Shown here piece after piece: positions 33,304 to 43,145 of a DNA stretch of 64,000 bases (within the stretch, counting starts at the first letter, position 1; each line of letters opens with the position of its first letter). This DNA is from CAWUFC02 sp963921335. Lineage in GTDB: Bacteria; Pseudomonadota; Gammaproteobacteria; Pseudomonadales; Halieaceae. The stretch is from contig CAWUFC020000002.1 of assembly GCA_963921335.3 (NCBI GenBank), positions 744,001-808,000 on the forward strand, given 5' to 3'. The translations under genes and the position numbers were made by a program. Below the pieces are notes generated by a model. It made no database searches. It had not been told where the DNA came from and saw only the letters and a list, made by a program, of their open reading frames with translations.

Positions 33304-35496
33304 ATGAGCGAGCGTATTCAGGAAGGCAACCTGCAGGTGGCAGGTGAACTACACCAATTGGTTGAACGGGATATTCTGCCCGGAACCGGTGTTTCTTCGA
33401 GCCAGTTTTGGCAAGGACTGGAGAGCATTCTCGCGGACCTGGCCCCGCGCAACCGGGAGCTGCTGGCACAGCGGGACGAGCTGCAGGCGCAGATTGACCA
33501 GTGGCACCGGGACCACCCTGGCTCAGACTACGATCGCGCTGCTTACCGGGCCTTCCTCGAAGAAATCGGTTATCTCCTGCCTGAGGGCGACTGCTTCTCT
33601 GTGACCACAGAAAATGTTGATGAAGAGGTGGCTATGGTGGCCGGGCCCCAGCTGGTGGTGCCGGTGATGAATGCCCGTTACGCACTGAATGCGGCCAATG
33701 CCCGCTGGGGCAGCCTGTACGATGCTCTCTACGGCACGGACGTGATCAGCGAAGCCGATGGCGCAGAACGCAGTGGTGGTTACAACCAGGTGCGCGGCGA
33801 CAAGGTCATCGCCTATGCCCGCGCCTTCCTCGATAGCGCAGTGCCACTGGAAAGCGGCAGCCACGCTGAGGCCAGCGCCTACAGCATCGTGGATAACCGC
33901 CTGCTGGTCACCCTGTCAGACGGCAGCATCAGTGGGCTGGCAGACAGCACACAATTGCGCGGCTATCTGGGCGACGCCAAATCGCCGAGTTCAGTATTGC
34001 TGCGCAATAACGGACTGCACATCGACATACAGATTGATCACTACAGCCCCATTGGCCAAACCGACAAGGCTGGCGTCAAAGACGTGGTCCTGGAAGCGGC
34101 CATCACCACCATTCAGGATTGCGAGGATTCTGTCGCCGCAGTAGACGCAGAGGACAAGACCCTGATTTACCGCAACTGGCTCGGCCTGATGAAAGGCGAC
34201 TTGTCTGAGAGTTTTGACAAGGGCGGCAAAACCCTGAAGCGCGCTCTCAACCCTGACCGCCACTACACTGCGCTTGATGGCAGCGACCTGACTCTGCATG
34301 GCCGCAGCCTGCTGTTTGTTCGCAACGTCGGCCACCTGATGACCACCGATGCGATACTTGATGATCAGGGCAATGAGATTCCCGAGGGCATTCTCGATGG
34401 TGTGGTCACCAGCGCTATCGCCCTGCACGACCTCAAGGTCGACAAGGAGCTGACCAACTCGCGCTGCGGCAGCGTTTACATCGTGAAGCCAAAAATGCAC
34501 GGCCCTGAGGAAGTGGCATTTGCCTGCGAACTGTTTGGCCGCGTCGAGGACATGCTGGGCATGACCCGCAATACGCTAAAGCTGGGCATCATGGATGAGG
34601 AACGTCGGACCACCATCAACCTGAAAGAGTGCATTCGTATTGCAGCTGAGCGGGTTGTATTCATCAATACCGGATTCCTCGATCGCACTGGTGACGAACT
34701 GCACACCAGTATGGAAGCCGGCGCCATGACGCCCAAAGGTGACATGAAGCAGGAGGCCTGGATCAAGGCGTACGAAGACCGCAACGTCGACGTCGGCCTG
34801 CTCACCGGCCTACAGGGCAAGGCCCAGATTGGCAAGGGCATGTGGGCCATGCCCGACCTGATGGAAGCCATGATGGAACAAAAGATTGGCCACCCCCAGG
34901 CGGGCGCCAATACCGCCTGGGTACCCTCACCCACCGCGGCAACCCTGCACGCCATGCACTATCACCAGGTAAATGTGATGGCACGCCAGGAAGAAATCAA
35001 ACAGCGTCAGCTGGCTGCTCTGGAAGACATTCTCACCATTCCCCTCTACCAGGGCCCGACCTTGTCCGCTGAGCAAATCCAGCGCGAGCTGGACAACAAT
35101 GCCCAGGGCATCCTGGGTTATGTGGTGCGCTGGATCGATGCCGGCGTCGGCTGCTCCAAAGTCCCGGACATTAACAATGTGGGCCTGATGGAAGACCGTG
35201 CCACACTGCGTATCTCCAGCCAGCACATTGCCAATTGGCTGCGTCACGGCTTGTGCAGCGAAGCCCAGGTGCGGGAAACCATGGAACGCATGGCCGCGAT
35301 TGTTGACAGGCAGAATGCAGGCGACCCTGAATACCAGAATATGGCACCGGATTTTGACAACAGTGTTGCCTTTCAGGCCGCGTGTGAACTGGTGTTTGAA
35401 GGTTGCGCCCAACCGAACGGTTATACCGAGCCGGTTCTGCACCGTCGCCGTCGGGAGCAGAAAGCGAAAATGCTAGGGGCGGCTGCCGCTGCTTGA
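33304..35496 (+). CDS. glcB: Malate synthase G
   Basis: This 730-residue monomeric enzyme condenses glyoxylate and acetyl-CoA to malate in the glyoxylate shunt. The length and signatures (ATIQDCEDSVAAVDAEDK near residue 265, GIMDEERRTT near 431, NTGFLDRTGDEL near 452) are those of isoform G. The catalytic Asp lies near residue 630 in the C-terminal domain. It supports growth on acetate and fatty acids, fitting the beta-oxidation genes in the window. The 3' end overlaps the convergent membrane protein gene by 24 bp. Confidence 0.97.
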   Translation: MSERIQEGNLQVAGELHQLVERDILPGTGVSSSQFWQGLESILADLAPRNRELLAQRDELQAQIDQWHRDHPGSDYDRAAYRAFLEEIGYLLPEGDCFSVTTENVDEEVAMVAGPQLVVPVMNARYALNAANARWGSLYDALYGTDVISEADGAERSGGYNQVRGDKVIAYARAFLDSAVPLESGSHAEASAYSIVDNRLLVTLSDGSISGLADSTQLRGYLGDAKSPSSVLLRNNGLHIDIQIDHYSPIGQTDKAGVKDVVLEAAITTIQDCEDSVAAVDAEDKTLIYRNWLGLMKGDLSESFDKGGKTLKRALNPDRHYTALDGSDLTLHGRSLLFVRNVGHLMTTDAILDDQGNEIPEGILDGVVTSAIALHDLKVDKELTNSRCGSVYIVKPKMHGPEEVAFACELFGRVEDMLGMTRNTLKLGIMDEERRTTINLKECIRIAAERVVFINTGFLDRTGDELHTSMEAGAMTPKGDMKQEAWIKAYEDRNVDVGLLTGLQGKAQIGKGMWAMPDLMEAMMEQKIGHPQAGANTAWVPSPTAATLHAMHYHQVNVMARQEEIKQRQLAALEDILTIPLYQGPTLSAEQIQRELDNNAQGILGYVVRWIDAGVGCSKVPDINNVGLMEDRATLRISSQHIANWLRHGLCSEAQVRETMERMAAIVDRQNAGDPEYQNMAPDFDNSVAFQAACELVFEGCAQPNGYTEPVLHRRRREQKAKMLGAAAAA

Positions 35497-36984
35497 TTCC
35501 GGTCGTGCCGCTTGTGCGGCACTGCCCTGGGCCGGCGATTTAAGCTCCAGAATTACGCCGTCGGCATAGGTCTGACGTATCTGCAAATCACCAAATGCCA
35601 GCATGTCTTCCACGGTAGGCAGATAGGTTCGAAAACTACTAACCGGGCTCCACACCACGATGGCATTGTGCTTTCTCATATCGATCAAGATCTGCTCCCA
35701 TTGCTGCGCAATCAATGGATTCTGCCGCCGAGTGACCGGGTCGTAAAACTTAGGCAGACGCCCCACCTCACGGCCCTGATAAAGATAAAAAAGCTCTGGC
35801 GAATTGGTGTAGATCGGTACCTTCGGTTGAAGTTTAGCTGTGGCAGCCAAAATATCCATCTGCGCGGTACCGCGCGTCGAGTAGCCTAAACCCTGCCCGA
35901 TCGCCTGAGACCAGTTCTGAAAAAACTGAGGCACACTAAGCGCTGACCACAACAGTAAAAGGAGAGGCATAGCCCTTGGCATCAAGTTGTGACCGACATT
36001 CACCAATAGATACAAAAGGGGCAAGAACAAAGGAGACAGAATGCGCGCATCCAGTGGTGTATGGCCATCGAAAAAGGTGATCGAAGTCAGCAAGAACACG
36101 CTGTAAACCACAACTAACAGCACACTCGCGACCACCGGCAAGCGTCGGCGCAATTCAGGAGCCCGGAGTGACAACGCGATGGACCCTGCAAAAAGGCCAA
36201 CTATAATCAGCGCAGGTAGGCCTCCAACCCAGCCCGAAAAAGTCGCCATGAGTTGAGCAAGCTTGTAAGCATCAGGCGGATGAAAACTAAAACTACGGGC
36301 CCCACTCTGCCCATCTGTCTGCATAGACAACAACAACCACACAAGCACTGGCAGAACAGCAACCGCACCAATTAAAGCCATGCTGAAAAAGCGACGCCAG
36401 CTTAAGTGGCCAGGAGTAATCAACAGCGCCAGCAGTAGCGCTGCGACGATGGCTAACGACGCATAGCGCAGCAGCAACATGCCAATTAGACAGATAGTGA
36501 ATGCGCTCCAGATAAGTCTGCCAGAGCGCCCCTCATCAAGATAGCTGAGCAGCACTAGTGCCAATGCCATTAGAGCTAAACTGGGCGCCTCAGACAGCCC
36601 CATCCAGAACTGCGAGCTATAGGTCACAACCAGCACTGACAGCAACAGCGACAACAGGACAGTCAGCGGAGGGATAGCAGCTCTACGAAGCAAAATCGCC
36701 AGACACAGCAACACCACAAGATGACTAAGCCCGCCTAATAGCCTAATCCAGAACAATTCGCCTACTAGGCCCGCGGGCGCCATGGACCACAGAAGCGCCA
36801 CGCCAGGAGGATAGTGCGTACCGAGATTAAACATCGAACCACCGGCTGAAAGGGCTCTGGCCTGCTTTAAGTAGGCAATTGAATCAGGCAGCAAACCAGG
36901 ACCGTGTACGGTAGCGAACAGATAGACGCCGCCGGCCAACGTCACAAGCAGCAGCAAACCGTAACGGTAATATCTTTCAGCCAC
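35473..36984 (-). CDS. Multi-spanning PMT/GT39-like glycosyltransferase family membrane protein
   Basis: This protein of about 503 residues has roughly ten membrane segments and a first large loop with an acidic residue (GPGLLPDSIAYLKQARAL) as in GT-C glycosyltransferases that use polyprenyl-phosphate sugars. The C-terminal 100 residues form a soluble domain. It may transfer a sugar to lipid, polysaccharide or protein on the outer face of the inner membrane. The start is uncertain: GTG 36984 gives an 8-bp overlap with gtrA; TTG 37020 would overlap by 44 bp. It sits after GtrA and a GT2 enzyme, a typical glycan-modification set. Confidence 0.78.
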   Translation of the reverse strand: MAERYYRYGLLLLVTLAGGVYLFATVHGPGLLPDSIAYLKQARALSAGGSMFNLGTHYPPGVALLWSMAPAGLVGELFWIRLLGGLSHLVVLLCLAILLRRAAIPPLTVLLSLLLSVLVVTYSSQFWMGLSEAPSLALMALALVLLSYLDEGRSGRLIWSAFTICLIGMLLLRYASLAIVAALLLALLITPGHLSWRRFFSMALIGAVAVLPVLVWLLLSMQTDGQSGARSFSFHPPDAYKLAQLMATFSGWVGGLPALIIVGLFAGSIALSLRAPELRRRLPVVASVLLVVVYSVFLLTSITFFDGHTPLDARILSPLFLPLLYLLVNVGHNLMPRAMPLLLLLWSALSVPQFFQNWSQAIGQGLGYSTRGTAQMDILAATAKLQPKVPIYTNSPELFYLYQGREVGRLPKFYDPVTRRQNPLIAQQWEQILIDMRKHNAIVVWSPVSSFRTYLPTVEDMLAFGDLQIRQTYADGVILELKSPAQGSAAQAARPESSSGSRP

Positions 36985-37375
36985 TATGTGGATCAGGCTT
37001 TTCGCTGGCGGGAGACGCAAACAGGTAAAAGTTGCGCATGCCGAAATTCCAAAAGAAGATTGAGCCAGTTGCCAGAATCTTGGAAAGCATCAAGTGCAGA
37101 TCTAGCCATTGCGCGGCCATGGCCAGCACAATCCCATGCAACACCAAACCGATGCCGCTGACCAGGTAGACACCGATAACTTCGCCACGCTGAGAGAAGC
37201 GCTGCCCGCTTTCATAGACGAAGCGTACGCACAGCACATAGTTGACACCGGCAGCCAGGATAAAACCCAGGCCACCTACCAGCAGATAGTCGTATTCCAT
37301 CTGCACGGCGAATATCCAGAATACAACCCAGTCGACCAAGGCCGCGGTACCGCCGACAAAAATGTATTTGAACAT
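36977..37375 (-). CDS. GtrA family membrane protein
   Basis: This protein of about 132 residues has four transmembrane segments, starting MFKYIFVGGTAALVDWVVF and ending with the basic segment FFWNFGMRNFYLF. GtrA-like proteins are thought to flip polyprenyl-phosphate-linked sugars across the inner membrane. It follows a dolichol-phosphate-type GT2 gene by 26 bp and overlaps the GT-C gene, so the three probably act in series: charge lipid, flip, transfer. ATG 37375 is preferred over GTG 37396. Confidence 0.85.
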   Translation of the reverse strand: MFKYIFVGGTAALVDWVVFWIFAVQMEYDYLLVGGLGFILAAGVNYVLCVRFVYESGQRFSQRGEVIGVYLVSGIGLVLHGIVLAMAAQWLDLHLMLSKILATGSIFFWNFGMRNFYLFASPASEKPDPHSG

Positions 37376-37401
37376 ATTAACTGCGTGAGAACGCACAGCG
37401 A

Positions 37402-38091
37402 TTACCGGAGGTTATATTTGAGAATGCAGTAAAGAGCTCGAAAACCGTCGCGCCAACCGATTTTCTTACCTTCCTCGTAGGTCCTTCCATAATAGGAGAT
37501 ACCTACCTCATAAAACCTGACACGCATCCGGGCAAGCTTCGCCGTCACCTCAGGCTCAACACCAAAGCGATCTTCCTCAATAACAATCTTCTGAATCACA
37601 TTTCGTCGAAATACCTTATAGCATGTCTCCATATCTGTGAGATTGAGATTGGTGAACATATTGGACAGAAGCGTTAAAAAGCCGTTGCCCATGCGATGCC
37701 AGAAGTAGAGCACCCTGTGTGGCTCTGCGCCAATAAATCGTGAACCGTAAACTACATCGGCCTTGTCATTGATGATTGGCTCCAAAAGTTTTGGATACTG
37801 GCCAGGGTCGTACTCCAGATCCGCATCCTGAATGATCACAATATCCTTACTGGCCCTGGCAATACCGGCGCGAAGTGCAGCACCCTTGCCCTGGTTGTAT
37901 GGCTGCAATATGGTCTCGTCAATCAATGAGGCTAGTTCCCCGCCGAGCAGATCACGCGTACCGTCGGTCGAACCATCATCCACCACGATGATCTCTCCAT
38001 CCGTTGGCAACGCCTGTCTCACGGCGATCAGGACTGCTTGGATAGTCTCTTTTTCGTTATAACACGGGATAATGACACTTAGGCTATTCAT
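37402..38091 (-). CDS. Glycosyltransferase family 2, polyprenyl-phosphate sugar synthase type
   Basis: This 229-residue cytoplasmic enzyme resembles dolichol-phosphate mannose synthase: nucleotide-binding SVIIPCYNEKETI, IIVVDDGSTDGT, and the metal-binding QDADLEYDP. It lacks the C-terminal membrane helices of the longer forms. The likely product is a polyprenyl-phosphate monosaccharide, passed to GtrA and the GT-C enzyme. The sugar is unknown. Confidence 0.88.
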   Translation of the reverse strand: MNSLSVIIPCYNEKETIQAVLIAVRQALPTDGEIIVVDDGSTDGTRDLLGGELASLIDETILQPYNQGKGAALRAGIARASKDIVIIQDADLEYDPGQYPKLLEPIINDKADVVYGSRFIGAEPHRVLYFWHRMGNGFLTLLSNMFTNLNLTDMETCYKVFRRNVIQKIVIEEDRFGVEPEVTAKLARMRVRFYEVGISYYGRTYEEGKKIGWRDGFRALYCILKYNLR

Positions 38092-38188
38092 GTTTATAGA
38101 ATAACCCGATTAATTTGCAGGAACCAACGTCTCACCAGCAACACCAAGCCAATCTGTGCGTTTTCGCTAGCACTGCAATTCGGTTACC

Positions 38189-39277
38189 ATGCCAACAACT
38201 ATGATTCACATTTTTCTTGGCACTAAAGCCCAGCTCATTAAGATGGCTCCGATCATGCGAGCATTGCAAGATCAGGGCATTGAATACAACTTTATATTCA
38301 GCGGGCAGCACAAGGAAACCATAGACGATCTTCGTGGTAATTTTGGTGTTAAGGCGCCCGACGTCGTCCTGCACAATGGCGGTGATATCACCTCAATTAC
38401 AAAAATGCTTTTTTGGAGCATAAAGCTCACCATCTACACTCTGCTAAACAGAAAAAAGGTTTGGCAAGAAGATCGCAAAGGTATTGTCCTCAACCATGGC
38501 GATACATTTTCAACGTTCTTGGGTGCACTTCTAGGCAAACTAGCCGGACACAAGACCGGGCACATAGAGTCTGGGCTTCGCTCGTTTAATCTCTGCCACC
38601 CCTTCCCTGAGGAACTGACACGCCTTTTGGTTTTCCGGCTAAGTGACTATTACTATGCTCCCGGACAGTGGGCTGCTGACAATTTGCAGAACTATCGCGG
38701 AGAGATCGTAAATACACAAGCTAACAGCCTCTACGATGCACTCCAAACTATCAGGGCTCTGCCGACACCACCAGATTTGGACATTCCAGGACATAAGTAT
38801 GCAGTAGTTTCTTTGCACCGATTTGAGAATCTTGCTAAGAAAAAAGTCATGTGTCACATCATAGAGTTGCTCGAACAAGTGTCCGAAGAAATCCACCTGT
38901 TGTTTATACTCCACAAACCCACCTTGAAGCGCTTGCAGGAAACTGGACTAATCGCACATCTGGAAAATAACCCTCGTATAGCCTTACGACCACGGTATGA
39001 TTACCTACGATTCATTGCGCTGATTGAGCGTGCCGAGTTTGTTATTACCGATGGTGGCAGCAACCAGGAAGAGTGCCACTACCTTGGCAAACCATGCTTG
39101 ATATTCAGACATAAGTCAGAACGCCAAGAAGGACTCGACAGCAATGCAGTGCTGAGCAATCTTGACCCGAAGCTGGTGAGTCTATTTGTTGAGGGGTATA
39201 AGCAGCGAGAACGTTCTCCACTATTGCTGAATTCAACACCCACCCAGATAATTGTCCATCACCTACAGTCACTCTGA
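38189..39277 (+). CDS. UDP-N-acetylglucosamine 2-epimerase family protein
   Basis: This 362-residue protein has the GT-B-like 2-epimerase fold with HGDTFSTFLGALLG (near residue 107), HIESGLRSF followed by HPFPEE (near 130) and DGGSNQEECHYLGKPCLIFR (near 289), close to the catalytic set of WecB. It may make UDP-ManNAc or a related sugar, or be a hydrolysing epimerase. The sequence is AT-richer than the rest of the window, consistent with acquisition, and it is on the opposite strand from all neighbouring glycan genes. Confidence 0.85.
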   Translation: MPTTMIHIFLGTKAQLIKMAPIMRALQDQGIEYNFIFSGQHKETIDDLRGNFGVKAPDVVLHNGGDITSITKMLFWSIKLTIYTLLNRKKVWQEDRKGIVLNHGDTFSTFLGALLGKLAGHKTGHIESGLRSFNLCHPFPEELTRLLVFRLSDYYYAPGQWAADNLQNYRGEIVNTQANSLYDALQTIRALPTPPDLDIPGHKYAVVSLHRFENLAKKKVMCHIIELLEQVSEEIHLLFILHKPTLKRLQETGLIAHLENNPRIALRPRYDYLRFIALIERAEFVITDGGSNQEECHYLGKPCLIFRHKSERQEGLDSNAVLSNLDPKLVSLFVEGYKQRERSPLLLNSTPTQIIVHHLQSL

Positions 39278-39457
39278 CTGAGTGCAAGCACTGACTAAAA
39301 ACCTGTGCAAGTCTTGGTTACCCTAGCTTAGTGATCTGTATTTTCCAAAATCACTATTTCATAAACGGCGACGGAAATACAAATAGGAAGACGGCGAAAT
39401 TGAACATTCATATGGTGTAATAGACAAAGTGGTTTTAAATCACAAAGGCTCGCCCAC
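39278..39457. other. Intergenic, 180 bp between convergent genes
   Basis: AT-rich stretch between the convergent epimerase and UPF0104-type genes. A loose inverted pair (AGTGAT at 39330, ATCACT at 39350) with a 14-base loop is the only structure noticed. No gene or clear terminator is seen. Confidence 0.3.
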
Positions 39458-40393
39458 CTACTCTGCCCGTGCAAAGCCATCCAGTTCCTGCCTGCTCAAT
39501 AACCAGGTTGAATAACCACCGAATACAATCACTACAAATAAGGACGACAACCTATCCACCACAGATGCTTGCAACATTACCGAAGCTTCGCCGCCCATAG
39601 CAACGCCCACGACTACTAATGCTGCCTCTCTGACGCCGATATTGCCAGGCGTGAAGTTCGCGCTCAGACCTAAAGTAACCAAGGCATACATCATTACTAT
39701 TAACCCATAATCAAGAGTCGAGCCGGAGATCACTAATGCCAAGACAAGACGGCCATATGACAAACCATGAAGAACGAGGCTCCAAAAGCTGAGTTTCAAC
39801 AAAGTTGCCGGGCTCCCGAACCACAACAACAAAGCGCGCGAGACAATTCTAATGACTTTGCCGTACAGCTCTCTAATTCTAGATATAAACCAGCCTACAG
39901 CGATCAACGCCGGAGCCATCAGCAAAAGCCAAAAAGGTGAAAACCCGAGCCGGACATTCTGTTGCAAAGGCCAGATCGCTATGACGCTGAACAGCATTAT
40001 TAAAGAGAGCAAGCCCAGGTTAACAAACTGAGCGCCTGCCAAAGCAATGAAGTAATCCTCCCAACTGAAGGAAAAGCGCTTTTTGAGATACACTCCGCGG
40101 ACTAGCAAACCGCTCTTCAGCGGCAAAACAGTGTTCAGAAAGTTCGTCATTGCTGCATAGCATAGGGCGTTGGTAAGAGAGATCCTCAAACCGAGCAAGC
40201 CTACTGCCAACTTAAACTGAGCTGCCAGCACCAGAAAAACCGTAACCGATATCGCAGATAGCGTGACCCAGTAAAGTGGATTGATTTGTGTCAGCCGAGC
40301 CCAAAGCTCTCTGGATTCATGATCCTTAAATAGCCCAATACAAAAGACCAACAAAGCCAATCCGGCAACAAGTCTTAGTAGATGATTAAACAC
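39458..40393 (-). CDS. UPF0104 / lysylphosphatidylglycerol-synthase-type membrane protein
   Basis: This 311-residue integral membrane protein has about eight hydrophobic segments and the family signature LPLKSGLLVRGVYLKKRF (near residue 94) and TPGNIGVREAALV (near 246). Such proteins are linked to lipid or glycolipid flipping and occur in glycan clusters. It starts with GTG (40393), 52 bp after the GT2 gene upstream. Role here is inferred from context. Confidence 0.83.
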   Translation of the reverse strand: MFNHLLRLVAGLALLVFCIGLFKDHESRELWARLTQINPLYWVTLSAISVTVFLVLAAQFKLAVGLLGLRISLTNALCYAAMTNFLNTVLPLKSGLLVRGVYLKKRFSFSWEDYFIALAGAQFVNLGLLSLIMLFSVIAIWPLQQNVRLGFSPFWLLLMAPALIAVGWFISRIRELYGKVIRIVSRALLLWFGSPATLLKLSFWSLVLHGLSYGRLVLALVISGSTLDYGLIVMMYALVTLGLSANFTPGNIGVREAALVVVGVAMGGEASVMLQASVVDRLSSLFVVIVFGGYSTWLLSRQELDGFARAE

Positions 40394-40445
40394 GCTTGCA
40401 TCCGCTGTCTCAGTGCAAAATACACATATGACACTGTGATCTACT

Positions 40446-41300
40446 CTACCTATCCTTGTACATTAAGTTAGTAATCTGCTCGGAGACCAGCCCAATCAAA
40501 AAAACCATAACAGCCGACAGGAACAGAAGCGCACTCATATTGGTGAAGCGTTCATCCAATAGGTAGGTGTATAAATAGTTGGTGCTACCCATCACCGCCA
40601 GAACCACGGATAACGGAAAGAATATTTTGAGCGGAGAATAGAGTGTGCCAATTTTAAAGATGATCAGGAAAAAACGAATACCATCACGCAACAGGTTAAT
40701 ATGGCTTTTACCGACACGTTTGGCCACGTCAATCGGCACGAAAGCTACAGAGTAACCCGCGCGAAAGAATGCCATTGTTGAAGTGGTCGGGTAAGAAAAA
40801 CCATTAGGCAACAAGTAAATAAATTCCATGAACAATTCACGCCTTACCGCTCGAAAGCCCGAAGTTAAATCATCAATTTTGTGACCCACCATAGTACTGG
40901 CCAAAAAATTGTATAGCGTATTCGCACTCCATCGAGCGACACTTGCCTGCGATGACTTGCCCTGCCTGGCCCCTACGACCAGGTCATAGCCCTCCTCTAT
41001 CTTTAGTAGAAGGTCGCCAATGGCCTCAGCCGAATGCTGCCCATCGCCATCCATAAAAACAATGACATCTCCTGTGGCGGCACGTGCACCTGATTTGATC
41101 GCCGCACCATTTCCCTTGGAATACGGATGCCGAATTTCGGTGACTGCAAATTCTTTACAAACCTCCGGTGTGCTATCGACTGATCCGTCATTCACCACGA
41201 TTATTTGCGCCTCAGGGTAATGTTCCACCAGCAGGGGCAGCGTCTTACGAAGACTGGCATCCTCATTGAGTGCCGGTATTACAATGGATAATGTGAACAT
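40446..41300 (-). CDS. Glycosyltransferase family 2 with C-terminal membrane helices
   Basis: This 284-residue enzyme has the GT2 core SIVIPALNEDASL, IIVVNDGSVDSTP, FMDGDGQHS and DDLTSGFRAVRR, then two membrane segments (FFPLSVVLAVMGSTNYLYTYL and ALLFLSAVMVFLIGLV). This matches polyprenyl-phosphate glycosyltransferases of the GtrB/ArnC type. The gene is 6 bp after the TMTC-like gene, so it is in the transcript that begins at pilA. It is a good candidate to supply the lipid-linked sugar used by those proteins. Confidence 0.87.
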   Translation of the reverse strand: MFTLSIVIPALNEDASLRKTLPLLVEHYPEAQIIVVNDGSVDSTPEVCKEFAVTEIRHPYSKGNGAAIKSGARAATGDVIVFMDGDGQHSAEAIGDLLLKIEEGYDLVVGARQGKSSQASVARWSANTLYNFLASTMVGHKIDDLTSGFRAVRRELFMEFIYLLPNGFSYPTTSTMAFFRAGYSVAFVPIDVAKRVGKSHINLLRDGIRFFLIIFKIGTLYSPLKIFFPLSVVLAVMGSTNYLYTYLLDERFTNMSALLFLSAVMVFLIGLVSEQITNLMYKDR

Positions 41301-41306
41301 TGTTGT

Positions 41307-43145
41307 TTATCGCTCAAACAAACTCAGATTGTATTGATCTTGCGGATTCAGCTTGCCTTGCGAAGACAACTGCCGTAGTTCAGAAAGTAACTCCAGATGC
41401 TCTTCTTCTTTACCAAGGGCCGCCGTAAAAAAGAGTTTCATCATTTTTGCCTGAATATTATAGGGCGAAAACTCTAGCAAAATATTGATGTACTCCAAAC
41501 CTTGCTGATACCGCTGCAGATGATTTTCAAGTGTCGCCAAGCTCAGGTAGGTATTCGATGAAATATACTCCGGCGCAGAGAAATAGGTTAGTACTTTCAG
41601 GCGTTCTGCGAGGGCAACAAGGTCAGTACCAGCGCAGCCACTGTTCACCGCCTGCTGAACGAACAAAGACATCCGTTGACTAACCTCAATATCCCTGAAA
41701 TCGCTAGCAGTTGCTGAAAGCGCCGCAAGTTGGGAAGGGCCTATCTTGCGGGAGGCATAGCAGTGCAAACCTAGATTAACAATCTGGTGTCTTAAAGCGC
41801 TGCGCGCGTCCAAAGTCTGCTCAAAAGATGCGTAAGCCATTGCTTCATCGTAGGCACCCCGGGATGCGAGAACTCTCGCGTACCCGATATTGGCCTGGAC
41901 TGAGTCCGGAAAACGGTTCAGCGCCACAATGTGCAGGTTTCGCTCTGAGGACCATAGCTGCGCCTCCTTGATTAGCAGACCAGTATTGCGCCCCAGAATG
42001 ACGACCACGGCCAGGCACAACCAGGGCATTAACCAAGGCAAAACTTTGAGAAAGCCGCCAATGACACTAGCTGCCGCAATCAACAAGCCAAAAGACACTA
42101 GATAATTTCTCGGTTCAGCATATAACGCCAACGGGTCTAAGTAGGCCTGTATAAAATGACCCAGTAAGAAGAGCGTCAGACCATAAAACAACAGCGGCAG
42201 CCGCCGCCTCAAAAACCAAGCACCAAAGAGCACTATCAGCCAGGCGAACCAACCCGCAGCAGCCATGGTGGCATCTGATGGACCTTTGGCTACCATATAG
42301 CCATCCTGGTAAACACCCAGAAGCTCAGGTCTCGGCCAAAATAATTGAGCTACGTATGCCCATAGAATCTGCCACTGCATTGACAGAAATGTAACTAGCT
42401 TGAAGTGTTGCGAGCCGGTTTGTGAAATAGAAGTATCAAACTGCAGAGCTATCAATGCACAGACTACAACTAACACGGCGACAAACATCGACAAAATCCG
42501 CATCCGCTGTGCCCAAAATGCCCGCATGCCCCCGCATCCAAACAGCGTGAACTCCATCAGCACCAACATTGGCAGAGCGAGAATGCCACTCTCCTGCGCC
42601 AGCGGGGCAACGAGACAAGCAGCCAAACAAAGCCACAGCCAGATCTGACCACGGCCGACGCGCCATCTTAGATAACTCCAATTGGCAATCAAAACGAACA
42701 GAGCGGCCAGCTGAATCATGCGCTGCGGCACATGCAGCACCGAGCTTAGGAGCAACGGACTGAGCATCCAGACCGCACCTACCACAAGTGCCAGCCATGG
42801 GGCATTCCGATAGCCCATGCTAACAAGCACGTCATGACTAAAAAGCACAATCAGCAGAGCGATCACCAAATGTATAACAAGATTGATCTCGCGCTGGCCT
42901 TCAATACCGCGATCAAAGTAATTCGTCTCGAGAGCGAAACTTGCGACCGACAGGGAGCGCTCAAGCGTCTGATATGAGCTCAAATCCCCATCGTGGGGCG
43001 AGATGACAGAAGAGCCACTTAGACGTTCAGGGATGAACAGTGGCGCCTCGTTGTAGGTCACCGCTGGCCCAGCGATGCCTGACTGATACACCCACGCCGC
43101 AATCAAACAGAGTAACAACCACAGGACTGTAGTTCGCAGAGTCAT
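41307..43145 (-). CDS. TMTC-like multi-spanning membrane protein with C-terminal repeats (copy 2)
   Basis: This 612-residue protein has about ten membrane segments (residues 1-390) and a helical, TPR-like C-terminal part (about 400-612). It is a paralogue of the preceding gene: SPLLLSSVLHVPQRM (129-143) matches HPLHVSSVLYTVQRM, and EPRNYLVSFG matches EHRNYLPSLG. The KE-G motif reads AQESG (183-187), so the Lys is lost. The layout resembles TMTC O-mannosyltransferases and related GT-C enzymes. Its ATG overlaps the preceding stop by 4 bp. Transfer of sugar to pilin is my inference. Confidence 0.75.
   Translation of the reverse strand: MTLRTTVLWLLLCLIAAWVYQSGIAGPAVTYNEAPLFIPERLSGSSVISPHDGDLSSYQTLERSLSVASFALETNYFDRGIEGQREINLVIHLVIALLIVLFSHDVLVSMGYRNAPWLALVVGAVWMLSPLLLSSVLHVPQRMIQLAALFVLIANWSYLRWRVGRGQIWLWLCLAACLVAPLAQESGILALPMLVLMEFTLFGCGGMRAFWAQRMRILSMFVAVLVVVCALIALQFDTSISQTGSQHFKLVTFLSMQWQILWAYVAQLFWPRPELLGVYQDGYMVAKGPSDATMAAAGWFAWLIVLFGAWFLRRRLPLLFYGLTLFLLGHFIQAYLDPLALYAEPRNYLVSFGLLIAAASVIGGFLKVLPWLMPWLCLAVVVILGRNTGLLIKEAQLWSSERNLHIVALNRFPDSVQANIGYARVLASRGAYDEAMAYASFEQTLDARSALRHQIVNLGLHCYASRKIGPSQLAALSATASDFRDIEVSQRMSLFVQQAVNSGCAGTDLVALAERLKVLTYFSAPEYISSNTYLSLATLENHLQRYQQGLEYINILLEFSPYNIQAKMMKLFFTAALGKEEEHLELLSELRQLSSQGKLNPQDQYNLSLFER

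Noticed and set aside
39330..39355. Hairpin AGTGAT/ATCACT as terminator between convergent genes
   Set aside because: Only six A-T-rich pairs with a 14-base loop and no T-tract.
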